Positions 38,338 through 46,247 of a stretch of 64,000 nucleotides of DNA are shown here, piece after piece. The notes under the pieces are model-generated. The model saw nothing but the letters and a program-made list of their open reading frames with translations, was not told the DNA's origin and did no database searches. This stretch comes from Bremerella sp. P1 (lineage in GTDB: Bacteria > Planctomycetota > Planctomycetia > Pirellulales > Pirellulaceae). The stretch spans positions 1,426,001 to 1,490,000 of the forward strand of contig NZ_CP118164.1 of NCBI RefSeq assembly GCF_028748185.1. The letters are read 5' to 3'. The translations under genes and the position numbers were made by a program. Position 1 is the stretch's first letter, and every line of letters begins with the position of its first letter.

Positions 38338-38450
38338 ATTGCCTCTCGCTCCGGTCGCCTCGTCCCGTTTGGGAAGAGGATTAGGGTGAGAGGCAATTTG
38401 GGTAGATAGATTGCCCTCACCCTCTTTCAGCGCGGACGTTGGAAAGGGCA
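38338..38450. repeat. Cluster of interlocking inverted repeats, REP-like
   Basis: ATTGCCTCTC (38338-38347) pairs with GAGAGGCAAT (38388-38397). GGTGAGAGGCAAT (38385-38397) also pairs, with one bulged base, with ATTGCCCTCACC (38410-38421), so alternative foldings exist. CCTCTTTC and GGAAAGGG follow (to about 38448). The CCTCTC/GAGAGG content resembles the repeat at 58651. It lies between two genes of one cluster. Confidence 0.6.
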
Positions 38451-38475
38451 TCGGAATGAAACAGGATCCCGAGGC

Positions 38476-39630
38476 ATGATTCCATTCGACTTCCAGCCAC
38501 GCACACGGATTGTGTTTGGTCCGGATAGCCTTCAGCGGCTCGGCGAACTGGCCCAAGAGCTCGGCGCGAAGCGTGCGCTGGTGGTCAGCGATCCTGGAGT
38601 CATCAAGGCGGGGCATACCCAGCATGGTATCGATTGCCTGGAATCGGCCGGCGTCGCGGCGTTTCTGTTTGACGGCGTGCAAGAGAATCCTTCGACGGTA
38701 AACGTCGCCAAGGGCGTTGCTTTTGCGAAGCAGCACGAGCCTGAGTTGATTGTCGGCTTGGGTGGTGGCAGCGCGATGGACTGTGCCAAGGGAATCAATT
38801 TCCTGCTGACCAACGGCGGCGAGATGAAGGACTACTGGGGAGTCGGTAAGGCAACCCAGGACATGCTTCCTATGATTGCCGTTCCGACCACCGCCGGTAC
38901 CGGCAGCGAGGCCCAATCGTTTGCCCTGATCACCGACGCCGAGACGCACGTCAAAATGGCCTGTGGCGATAAGAAAGCCGCCTGTCGAATTGCCCTACTC
39001 GATCCCAAATTAACAGTAACCCAGCCGCAAATGGTCACGGCCCTTACAGGGATCGATGCGATCAGTCATGCGTTGGAAACGTTCGTTACGAAGAAGCGAA
39101 ATGAAGTCAGCCTTAGCTTCAGCCGTGAAGCTTGGCGATTGCTCGCCGGCAACTTCACCAAGGTGCTTAGCAATCCGGAAGATGTCAAAGCTCGTGGTGC
39201 GATGCAATTGGGGGCCTGCTTTGCCGGCCTGGCCATCGAGAACTCGATGCTTGGCGCCGCGCACGCGCTCGCCAATCCGTTAACCTCCCACTACGGTGTG
39301 ATACATGGTCAGGCGGTGGGCGTGATGCTTCCTTCGGTGATTCGCTACAACGGCGAAGCATTCAACGAGCTTTACCAGGACCTGCTGACGATTCCGGTCG
39401 ATTTGCCCAACTATCCCAAGCCAGAGCAAGGTGCCGAAGGCCTGGCAGACCTGATCCAAAGCTGGGTAGATGCCGCAGGCCTGGCAACCAATTTGAATCA
39501 ACTGTCGATCAACGGCGAAAAGCTCGACACCCTTTCCGCCGATGCCGCCAAGCAGTGGACCGGGCACTTTAATCCCCGCGACGTCGACGCAGGCGAATTC
39601 TCGAAGCTTTACCAATCGGCCATGCAGTAA
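38476..39630 (+). CDS. Iron-containing alcohol dehydrogenase
   Basis: The 384-residue protein belongs to the group III (iron-dependent) alcohol dehydrogenases. Typical features are RIVFGPDSLQRLGEL near the N-terminus, the GLGGGSAMDCAKG dinucleotide motif (about 95-107), PTTAGTGSEAQSFALI, and the metal-ligand region with GIDAISHALE and the later HGQAVGVMLPSV. Length is typical. It would interconvert an aldehyde and an alcohol with NAD(P). Together with the two genes upstream it forms a plausible acid to aldehyde to alcohol series. The substrate is not known. Confidence 0.92.
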   Translation: MIPFDFQPRTRIVFGPDSLQRLGELAQELGAKRALVVSDPGVIKAGHTQHGIDCLESAGVAAFLFDGVQENPSTVNVAKGVAFAKQHEPELIVGLGGGSAMDCAKGINFLLTNGGEMKDYWGVGKATQDMLPMIAVPTTAGTGSEAQSFALITDAETHVKMACGDKKAACRIALLDPKLTVTQPQMVTALTGIDAISHALETFVTKKRNEVSLSFSREAWRLLAGNFTKVLSNPEDVKARGAMQLGACFAGLAIENSMLGAAHALANPLTSHYGVIHGQAVGVMLPSVIRYNGEAFNELYQDLLTIPVDLPNYPKPEQGAEGLADLIQSWVDAAGLATNLNQLSINGEKLDTLSADAAKQWTGHFNPRDVDAGEFSKLYQSAMQ

Positions 39631-39713
39631 TTCGCTGCGATGTGCCTTGGCAAAGTCCTTTGAGTAAAATGAAGGAACTTCCTTCCACTGGCCACCTATT
39701 CAAGGATTCCGCC

Positions 39714-40838
39714 ATGAAATTCAAACTGACGATACCGCTGACCGCGATCCTGTTCGCATTCGCAGCCATCGCTCAGCTGCGCGCGGACTGGCCCCTTTAT
39801 CGCGGTAATGCCCTCGCACAAGGTGTTTCCGACGAAACCTTGCCCGACAATCTGGATGTCCGCTGGAAGCTCGAAATCGACAATGGTGCCTTCGAGGCGA
39901 CTCCGATCGTCGTCGATGGGATCGTCTACATCGGCGATCTGGACGGACGGGTCTACGCCGTCAAGCTTGAGGACGGCTCGAAGGTCTGGACCTACGAAGG
40001 CAACGTCGATCAGCTCTCCGGTTTCATGGGGTCGCCTGCTTATCGCGAGGGTCGAATCTATGTCGGTGACATCGACGGGGTACTGCACTGCCTGAATGCT
40101 GAAGATGGCAAGCTCATTTGGAAGTTTGAAGCCGGCCTGGAGATCAACGGCAGCGTGAACTTTTACCAGGACAAGATCCTGATTGGCTCGCAAGATGCCC
40201 ATCTCTATTGCTTGAACAAAGAAGATGGCAAGCTGGCCTGGAAAGTTCAGATCGACGATCAAATCCGCTGCATGCCAACGGTCGTTTCCAATCGCGGATT
40301 CGTTGCCGGCTGCGACAGCAAACTTCACGTGATCGACCTGGATAAAGGTGAACCGATCGGCACGGTACCGATTGACGGTCCGACAGGTTCGGCGCCTGCG
40401 GTACGTGACAATGTTGCGTACTTCGGTACGGAAGCCGGTTCGTTTTTTGCTATCAACTGGAAAGACCTGAAGGTCATTTGGCAGTTCCAAGATGATCGGA
40501 ACCGCCAACAGATCCGCGCCAGTGCCGCCGTACTTCCCGATCGCGTAATTTACGGTTCGTTCAGCAAAAACCTCGTTTCGCTTGACCGTGAGACGGGGGA
40601 AGAACAATGGACGTTTAAAGCCCGAGGCAAGATTAACAGTTCACCGGTAGTCGCCGGGAACCGTGTCTACTTCGGTTCGGCCGACAGCCGCGTTCGTGCC
40701 GTCGACCTGAAGACCGGTAAAGAAGTTTGGCAATACGAGGCTAAGAGCGGTTTCCCCGCAGGCCCGGCGGTCTCAAACGACTGCCTGCTGATTGCTACCG
40801 AGCGAGGCGTGTTGTACTGCTTTGCCGAAAAGAAATAA
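39714..40838 (+). CDS. Secreted PQQ-binding-like beta-propeller protein (BamB/quinoprotein type)
   Basis: The 374-residue protein starts at ATG 39714, with AAGGA at eight bases and a signal peptide (LTAILFAFAAIAQLRA). The mature part is made of about seven or eight repeats, each with a W-x-tryptophan docking motif such as GSKVWTYEG, GKLIWKFEA, GKLAWKVQI, DLKVIWQFQD, GEEQWTFKA and GKEVWQYEA. This is the beta-propeller fold of PQQ-dependent dehydrogenases and BamB. Catalytic PQQ residues are not evident, so it is likely a binding or scaffold protein in the periplasm. Its link to the flanking enzyme genes is only by position. Confidence 0.85.
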   Translation: MKFKLTIPLTAILFAFAAIAQLRADWPLYRGNALAQGVSDETLPDNLDVRWKLEIDNGAFEATPIVVDGIVYIGDLDGRVYAVKLEDGSKVWTYEGNVDQLSGFMGSPAYREGRIYVGDIDGVLHCLNAEDGKLIWKFEAGLEINGSVNFYQDKILIGSQDAHLYCLNKEDGKLAWKVQIDDQIRCMPTVVSNRGFVAGCDSKLHVIDLDKGEPIGTVPIDGPTGSAPAVRDNVAYFGTEAGSFFAINWKDLKVIWQFQDDRNRQQIRASAAVLPDRVIYGSFSKNLVSLDRETGEEQWTFKARGKINSSPVVAGNRVYFGSADSRVRAVDLKTGKEVWQYEAKSGFPAGPAVSNDCLLIATERGVLYCFAEKK

Positions 40839-40908
40839 CTGACGAAAACACCCTTTCGCTAATGCCCGTTGTTGGCAAGTTAACCTTAGCAGAAAGCAAG
40901 ATTGATTC

Positions 40909-42219
40909 ATGGCCACCGATTCCACCAAGACCGAAGTCGGTAGTTACTTTATTTCCAACTATCCTCCATTCTCGCAGTGGAGCGAAGAGTACGCTGACGA
41001 TCTCAACACGGCGATGCACTCACCGCCGCGTGAAGGCGTACCGCTGGGCTTGTATCTGCACGTCCCGTTCTGCCGTAAGCGTTGTAAGTTCTGTTACTTC
41101 CGCGTCTATACCGATAAGAACGCCCAGGAAGTCGAAACGTATGTTTCCGCATTGGTGAAGGAAATCGAACTGGTCAGCCAGACCGAAGCGATGGGCGGCC
41201 GACCGTTCCGTTTTGTTTACTTTGGTGGTGGAACTCCGTCATTCCTGAGCCCAAAACAATTGAAGCGATTGGAAGATCGCCTGCGCACGAGCATCAGTTG
41301 GGACCAGGCAGAAGAAGTGACCTTCGAGTGCGAACCAGGTACCCTTCGCGAATCAAAGGTGAAGGCCCTTCGCGATATGGGCGTTACCCGATTGAGCCTG
41401 GGCGTCGAGAACTTCTTTGATCATATCCTGGAAGAAAACGGGCGTGCCCACCTTTCCAAGGAAGTCTACACCGCTTGGGAATGGATCGAGGCCGCCAAAT
41501 TCCCGAACGTAAATATCGACTTGATCGCCGGCATGGTCGGCGAAACGTGGGATACGTGGAAGGAAAACATCAAGAAGGTCCTCGAGTTCTCGCCAGAGAG
41601 CGTGACGATCTACCAGATGGAACTCCCGTTCAACACGGTCTACTCGCAAGACATCCTGGGCAACAAGATCGAGACGCCGGTTGCCGACTGGCCGATGAAG
41701 CGTGCCTGGGTGAGCTATGCGTTCGATGAACTAGCCAAAGCAGGCTACAGCGTCAGTAGCGCGTACACCATGGTCAAAGACCCCAGCAAGGTCAACTTCA
41801 GCTACCGCGATAACCTGTTCGGCGGCAGCGACCTTCTGGCCACCGGCGTGGCGAGCTTTGGCCACATCAGCGGCATTCACTACCAAAACAAGACCGAGTG
41901 GGCCGACTACACCGGCACCTTGCTCGACAAGGGAGAGCTCCCCCTCAAACGAGCTTACCGCCCGACGCCAGAGCAGCTGCTCATCCGGGAAACGATCTTG
42001 CTGCTCAAGCGAGGCTATCTGGATGCCGACTACTTCCGCCAGAAGTTTGGGGTTGAGATCCTCGAGAAGTGGTCCGACATCTGGAAGCAGTATCAGGAAG
42101 AAGGCTTCGTCACGATCAATGGAGACCGTATCGAACTGACACGAGACGGATTACTGCGAGCCGATGGCCTGCTGCCGCCGTTCTTTGAACCGCAGTTCCA
42201 GGGAGTGCGGTACACCTAA
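40909..42219 (+). CDS. HemN/HemW-like radical SAM protein
   Basis: The 436-residue protein carries CRKRCKFC (Cys55, Cys59, Cys62), the CxxxCxxC motif of radical SAM enzymes. YFGGGTPSFLSPKQLKRLED and VTRLSLGVENF are typical of the HemN family, including HemW-like heme chaperones and unrelated SAM methyltransferases. The extended C-terminal domain is also HemN-like. In contrast to classic hemN, it stands in an operon with a lipoyl carrier and a ferredoxin. It shares one base with the carrier gene, so translation is coupled. The substrate cannot be decided; coproporphyrinogen oxidation is one option and modification of the adjoining carrier is another. Confidence 0.85.
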   Translation: MATDSTKTEVGSYFISNYPPFSQWSEEYADDLNTAMHSPPREGVPLGLYLHVPFCRKRCKFCYFRVYTDKNAQEVETYVSALVKEIELVSQTEAMGGRPFRFVYFGGGTPSFLSPKQLKRLEDRLRTSISWDQAEEVTFECEPGTLRESKVKALRDMGVTRLSLGVENFFDHILEENGRAHLSKEVYTAWEWIEAAKFPNVNIDLIAGMVGETWDTWKENIKKVLEFSPESVTIYQMELPFNTVYSQDILGNKIETPVADWPMKRAWVSYAFDELAKAGYSVSSAYTMVKDPSKVNFSYRDNLFGGSDLLATGVASFGHISGIHYQNKTEWADYTGTLLDKGELPLKRAYRPTPEQLLIRETILLLKRGYLDADYFRQKFGVEILEKWSDIWKQYQEEGFVTINGDRIELTRDGLLRADGLLPPFFEPQFQGVRYT

Positions 42220-42674
42220 TGAGTGACGAGTTGGTTTTCATGATGGGGAAATTCGAGGCCCGGTTCCCCACCGATCGGCTATACGCCAAAAACCACTGCT
42301 GGGCGACCCGAAGCGGAGATTCCTACCGTTTCGGGTTTTCTGCATATGCGGTGCGTTTGCTGCAGGATGTCTATTTCCTGGAGTGGCAGGTTGACGAAGG
42401 TGCTAAAATTACCGAAGGTCAAGAGATCGGCTTCATTGAAAGCAGCAAAGCCGAAAGTGAGCTCTATCCCCCCATTCCCGGTGTTCTGGCGCGGTTGAAC
42501 CCCGAGTTGATGAGCGACCCTTCCCGGATTAACGTCGATATGTACGGCGAAGGATGGCTCTACGAGATTGAAGGGAGCGGCGAAAAGCTGCTCGACCCGC
42601 ATCAATATATCGAGCACCTTGCGTCGGTCTGGGAAGTCACCCAGCGGACCATCAAGGGACAACTGAACGAGTAA
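42219..42674 (+). CDS. GcvH-like lipoyl carrier protein, outside a glycine cleavage operon
   Basis: The 151-residue protein resembles the H-protein of the glycine cleavage system. The lipoylated lysine is predicted at Lys77 in IESSKAESELYPPI. Downstream GVLARLNPELMSDPSRIN and MYGEGWLYEI match the H-protein fold. No gcvT or gcvP gene lies nearby. Stand-alone H-like carriers are known as lipoyl carriers in other pathways, including sulfur-oxidising systems. Here it is coupled with a radical SAM gene (1-base overlap) and followed at five bases by a ferredoxin-like gene. The lipoyl arm may shuttle a reaction intermediate or electrons. Confidence 0.85.
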   Translation: MSDELVFMMGKFEARFPTDRLYAKNHCWATRSGDSYRFGFSAYAVRLLQDVYFLEWQVDEGAKITEGQEIGFIESSKAESELYPPIPGVLARLNPELMSDPSRINVDMYGEGWLYEIEGSGEKLLDPHQYIEHLASVWEVTQRTIKGQLNE

Positions 42675-42678
42675 CCCC

Positions 42679-43755
42679 ATGCCCAAACGTTTGACGGTCG
42701 TCGTCAGCCAAGGCCAGAGCAACAATCCAGTCAAGCGCAAGCTGGAAGAGGATATCGTTGCGTCGCTGCTGTTTGAGCCTGGTATCGAGGTAACGATCGT
42801 TCCTCACCTGTACGACTTGAAGACCGACGGCCCAGGTATCATGGGCCTGCAAGCGATCACCACCGACTTCGTGGTCATCTCGTGGCTGTACGAACGAGCC
42901 ACTCGCTGGACGCTCGACCGAAACAACATCCGCGGCAAGGAAGGCACAACCCTGCTGATCCATGAATCGGATGAAGACGAAGACGATTTGCTGGATGACG
43001 AACCGGCCGACGAAGACAAGTTGCGGGTTATCGAGAATCGCCCCATTCCCAACCGTCTGATTTACTGCATCGACCTGCGAGTTTCAAACGAAGTCGCAGA
43101 CTATGTGGAAGAGGTAAAACGCATTCAGAAAGAGATCTCGACCCAGGTGGTTCAACTGGGCGGACTCGGCGCAGCACCTTCCCCCACGCCTGAGCAGCTC
43201 GAGCGCGTCGCCAATCCGACCAACGACACCGCCTTGAAAGAAGGCGGAGAACTCGAAAAGCCGGAAGTGATCGAACCCTTCCGTATCGAAGAAGACGCCA
43301 AGCGGCGTTGGTACCCGGTGATCGACTACAGCCGCTGCACCAACTGCATGGAGTGCATCGACTTCTGCTTGTTCGGTGTGTACGGCGTCGACGGGGCCGA
43401 GACTATCCTGGTCGAGATGCCCGACAACTGCCGCAAAGGTTGCCCTGCTTGCAGCCGCGTGTGCCCGGAAAATGCGATCATCTTCCCGCAGCACAAAACG
43501 CCCACGATTGCCGGAAGTGATGAAGTCGCCGGCGGTGGCTTGAAGATCGATCTCTCGCAACTGTTCGGTAAGCCGAAGGAAGACGAAAAGTCACTCGATA
43601 CGGCCGTCCGCGAACGGGACGAACAGTTACTGCTGGCAGGCCGCGAGGCTGTCGGTGAAGCCGTGGGCGTGCCGAAACGCCAGGCTGAAAAGGATGAACG
43701 CGCGAAAGACGATCTCGACGATCTGATCGATGCCGTCGACGAGTTGGATATCTAA
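42679..43755 (+). CDS. Two-cluster 4Fe-4S ferredoxin-like protein with N-terminal domain
   Basis: The 358-residue protein has an N-terminal region of about 210 residues, including VVISWLYERATRWTLDRNNI, which I do not recognise. It then has two cysteine groups. The first is CTNCMECIDFC (Cys220, 223, 226, 230). The second is CRKGCPACSRVC (Cys251, 255, 258, 262). Each fits a [4Fe-4S] cluster, though the second has an extra residue between its first two Cys. The C-terminus is charged (DDLDDLIDAVDELDI). It could pass electrons to the adjoining radical SAM enzyme or accept them from the lipoyl carrier. No signal or membrane segment is present. Confidence 0.85.
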   Translation: MPKRLTVVVSQGQSNNPVKRKLEEDIVASLLFEPGIEVTIVPHLYDLKTDGPGIMGLQAITTDFVVISWLYERATRWTLDRNNIRGKEGTTLLIHESDEDEDDLLDDEPADEDKLRVIENRPIPNRLIYCIDLRVSNEVADYVEEVKRIQKEISTQVVQLGGLGAAPSPTPEQLERVANPTNDTALKEGGELEKPEVIEPFRIEEDAKRRWYPVIDYSRCTNCMECIDFCLFGVYGVDGAETILVEMPDNCRKGCPACSRVCPENAIIFPQHKTPTIAGSDEVAGGGLKIDLSQLFGKPKEDEKSLDTAVRERDEQLLLAGREAVGEAVGVPKRQAEKDERAKDDLDDLIDAVDELDI

Positions 43756-43768
43756 GACTCGTTCGACC

Positions 43769-43791
43769 AGTGACTAGTTTCGATAGTCACT
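43769..43791. terminator. Hairpin between convergent genes, weak terminator candidate
   Basis: AGTGACTA (43769-43776) and TAGTCACT (43784-43791) form an 8-bp stem with a 7-base loop. It lies 14 bases after the ferredoxin stop and overlaps the end of the convergent gene. There is no T-run. Confidence 0.35.
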
Positions 43792-44664
43792 ATGGCAAGC
43801 CGAGCAAGAAGCCTTGACCGCTTTGAGCGTTTTCGTGGCTTCTGACGTCTGATGAGCTTCGATCTGCTGCTTCAGCTTCTTGCTGAGCGATTCGCTTTCG
43901 GCCAGCATCTTGCGGAACTTCGCGTCGTACTGATGTTCCATCAGTAAGCGTCCTGTTTCATGCAGGCCTTCTTGCATCAGCAGTGCCTGCTGGGCTGGAT
44001 CGAGATCGGCATGTTCTGGCGGGGCTTTCCAGTTGGCCTTCTCGCAAAGAACGAGCTGATCATAGATTCGATCAATCTTAGCCATCGCCGCGGCGACCGA
44101 TTCCACCTCGGCCACTTCGACCAGCATCGGAAGCTCGGTCGTGATCGCAATGGGCTTAAAGTCGGTAATCTCTTTCCACAGCCCACCATAGTCGGAACTG
44201 GTACCGGCGCTCCGCATGAAGTCGAGGGCCTGATTCTCGGTCAGTCCGCCTGACTCATAGCAAGCGACCGCCGCGGCAGCCGGACCGCGATGCTTGCCGT
44301 GATGACAATGAAAGAAGATCTTGTCTTGCTGGAAGTCTTGCATCACCCGCTTGAGTGCAGCCTGTGCCTCGTCGGAGATGCCGTCGTAACCGATGGGGAC
44401 ATGAACGTACCGCATGCCGTACTTTCGCGCGTTCTCGACATCTGGCGTCGCCCCATCGACCGAGACGATCACATCGATGCCCAACTCTTTCAGGGTCTTA
44501 AAGCCCTCCTCTCCGTGTGGCTGGCTGCCACTGACAACGTTACGAGTTACCTTCAACACGTTGTCGACGCCAGGCAGATGCTCGCCATGAGGAAGCTTCG
44601 AAGGATCTTGACCGAGCACGGTTGATCCAAGCAAAAGAACCAGCAGGCAGACAGCGATACGCAT
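43774..44664 (-). CDS. Secreted protein-tyrosine/dual-specificity phosphatase-like domain with a terminal cytochrome c heme motif
   Basis: The 296-residue protein starts at ATG 44664 with a signal peptide (MRIAVCLLVLLLGSTVLG). The middle carries HCHHGKHRG (His119 to Gly127), a Cys-x5-Arg signature with nucleophile Cys120 and Arg126, and VSVDGATPDVENARK and RYVHVPIGYDGIS as in dual-specificity phosphatases. The last 100 residues are helical and end with CSACH (Cys287, Cys290, His291), the covalent heme-binding motif, in the position used by class II (cytochrome c') proteins. The two domains on one secreted protein are unusual. Both activities are inferred. It is a single gene, convergent with the ferredoxin gene. 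Confidence 0.78.
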   Translation of the reverse strand: MRIAVCLLVLLLGSTVLGQDPSKLPHGEHLPGVDNVLKVTRNVVSGSQPHGEEGFKTLKELGIDVIVSVDGATPDVENARKYGMRYVHVPIGYDGISDEAQAALKRVMQDFQQDKIFFHCHHGKHRGPAAAAVACYESGGLTENQALDFMRSAGTSSDYGGLWKEITDFKPIAITTELPMLVEVAEVESVAAAMAKIDRIYDQLVLCEKANWKAPPEHADLDPAQQALLMQEGLHETGRLLMEHQYDAKFRKMLAESESLSKKLKQQIEAHQTSEATKTLKAVKASCSACHSDYRN

Positions 44665-44780
44665 GGAGATTTTCAAAGTCTGGGGGTAGAGGACGAGGCA
44701 ATCGCTGAAAACTTCTGGCTTAGCCTGCAGGCCGCAAAACAATCTTAGTTTAGAGGGAATCTACACAACGTTCAACGAAT

Positions 44781-46085
44781 TCACGCCTTGGTAGACGAAT
44801 CGACTTCCAACTGAACGAGGTTATCCGGAGCCGCAGGCGAGTATGTCCCGCCTTGGTGAATCGTCGGCTGCCAGTTCTCGATATTGAAGTTCTTCTGGTA
44901 CGCCCCATAGTCATGAAAAGCATACTTCTTCAACAGCCAGTAGACCCAACTCTTCTCAGGGATTTCGTTTCCTGGATTGTATTGCGATGGATTCGACTTC
45001 AGCACGTCGAGTTCTTGATACGCCTCGCCTCGCACGGTCGTATCTTTCGCATCATGCTCGCGGGCAAAGTTACCCAAAAGATCGGGTCGCTCGAGGATGA
45101 TGCAGCCACGGGTATTCTTTGCTGCCAGTTCGCGGAAGTCGCGTAGGTACTCCGACTCGTTGAAAACCTGCCGTAGCGGTCGCTCGTCGTGAATCGATTC
45201 CTTCGCGAATTGAATCACTGGGCACGGCTCGATATCACCATAGGGACTGATGTGATGCGTGAAGCCGGTTGCCGCTGGGCACAACGCGTTGCCGTCGGCA
45301 TCGTGATAGGCATCGATGATAGCGATTGGCTTTTTCGTTCGCATCTCGACGACAAACTTCCGCACGGCCAACTGTTGTTCCGGCGTGAGCGCAAGATCCG
45401 GATTAGGTACCGGTCCCACCACGCGGTACCCATGGTACCAACAGTAGAAGACCCCCATTTCGATCAACCGATCGATCCACTCTTCTCGCAGCAGGTCATC
45501 AAAGTTCGACTGACACAAACTGGTGCACACGCCGGTCAGCAGCTTGTTATTGATGCAGTTGTGAATCCCTTCCATCGACTTGCTGTACACACCGCCGCGA
45601 CCGCGACGAACGTCGCTGATGATCTCGGTCCCTTCGATACTGATCAGCGGAGTGACATTGCCCAGCTTGCGAAGTTCCTTGGCAACTTCATCGGTAATGA
45701 AGTGCCCATTGGTGAACACCTGAAAGTAGGCGTCCTGATGTCGGCGGAAGATCTCCAGAATGTCAGCATGCATGAACGGTTCGCCACCGAGGATTCCGAA
45801 GAACGCATTCCCCATCGCTTTGGCTTCGCCCAACATCCGGTCCATCGCATCGAGATCGATCTTCGACTGCTTGGCGGAAACATCGACCCAACATCCCTGG
45901 CAGCGCAGGTTACAGCTGTTGATGACCGAGATGTACAAAAACGGCGGAAAGAACTCGCCCCGCTTGAGACGAGCTTTGTGCTTCTGAACGCTGCGCAGGC
46001 CCTTGTAGCCCATCAGCCACAGGAACTTGGCAACGAGACGTTTGTCGGTTTCCAGCAGAGCGCGTTTCGCCAGACGGAAATACAT
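44781..46085 (-). CDS. Radical SAM protein with C-terminal cysteine-rich region
   Basis: The 434-residue protein has the radical SAM motif CNLRCQGC (Cys58, Cys62, Cys65), then ILGGEPFMHADILEIF (GGEP-type SAM-binding) and VFTNGHFITDE. The C-terminal half has Cys in ALCPAATGFTHHISPYGDIEPCPV, which resembles a SPASM-type auxiliary cluster. N-terminally it starts with a basic amphipathic helix. ATG 46085 is chosen because of an AAGG site nine bases upstream. It is divergent from the class II cyclase operon at 46248, which suggests a shared regulatory region. It is related in outline to HpnH but lacks the HpnH-specific segments. Confidence 0.85.
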   Translation of the reverse strand: MYFRLAKRALLETDKRLVAKFLWLMGYKGLRSVQKHKARLKRGEFFPPFLYISVINSCNLRCQGCWVDVSAKQSKIDLDAMDRMLGEAKAMGNAFFGILGGEPFMHADILEIFRRHQDAYFQVFTNGHFITDEVAKELRKLGNVTPLISIEGTEIISDVRRGRGGVYSKSMEGIHNCINNKLLTGVCTSLCQSNFDDLLREEWIDRLIEMGVFYCWYHGYRVVGPVPNPDLALTPEQQLAVRKFVVEMRTKKPIAIIDAYHDADGNALCPAATGFTHHISPYGDIEPCPVIQFAKESIHDERPLRQVFNESEYLRDFRELAAKNTRGCIILERPDLLGNFAREHDAKDTTVRGEAYQELDVLKSNPSQYNPGNEIPEKSWVYWLLKKYAFHDYGAYQKNFNIENWQPTIHQGGTYSPAAPDNLVQLEVDSSTKA

Positions 46086-46247
46086 GCAGATACCTTGGAG
46101 GGATCGAGGGGAGACGTGCAGCAACTTATTCTAACCCAATAGGTCGCAAAAGTCAGTGGAAACCACGCCGACGATGGACACGTTTTGCCACGCCATTTAC
46201 CATGCAAGGACCTTTGTCCGCTTGCCTTTCTGTCTATTTGTGCCTGC

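Noticed and set aside
45189-46142. Long plus-strand frame antisense to the radical SAM gene
   Set aside because: The minus strand carries CxxxCxxC and GGEP motifs, so the plus-strand frame is a shadow.
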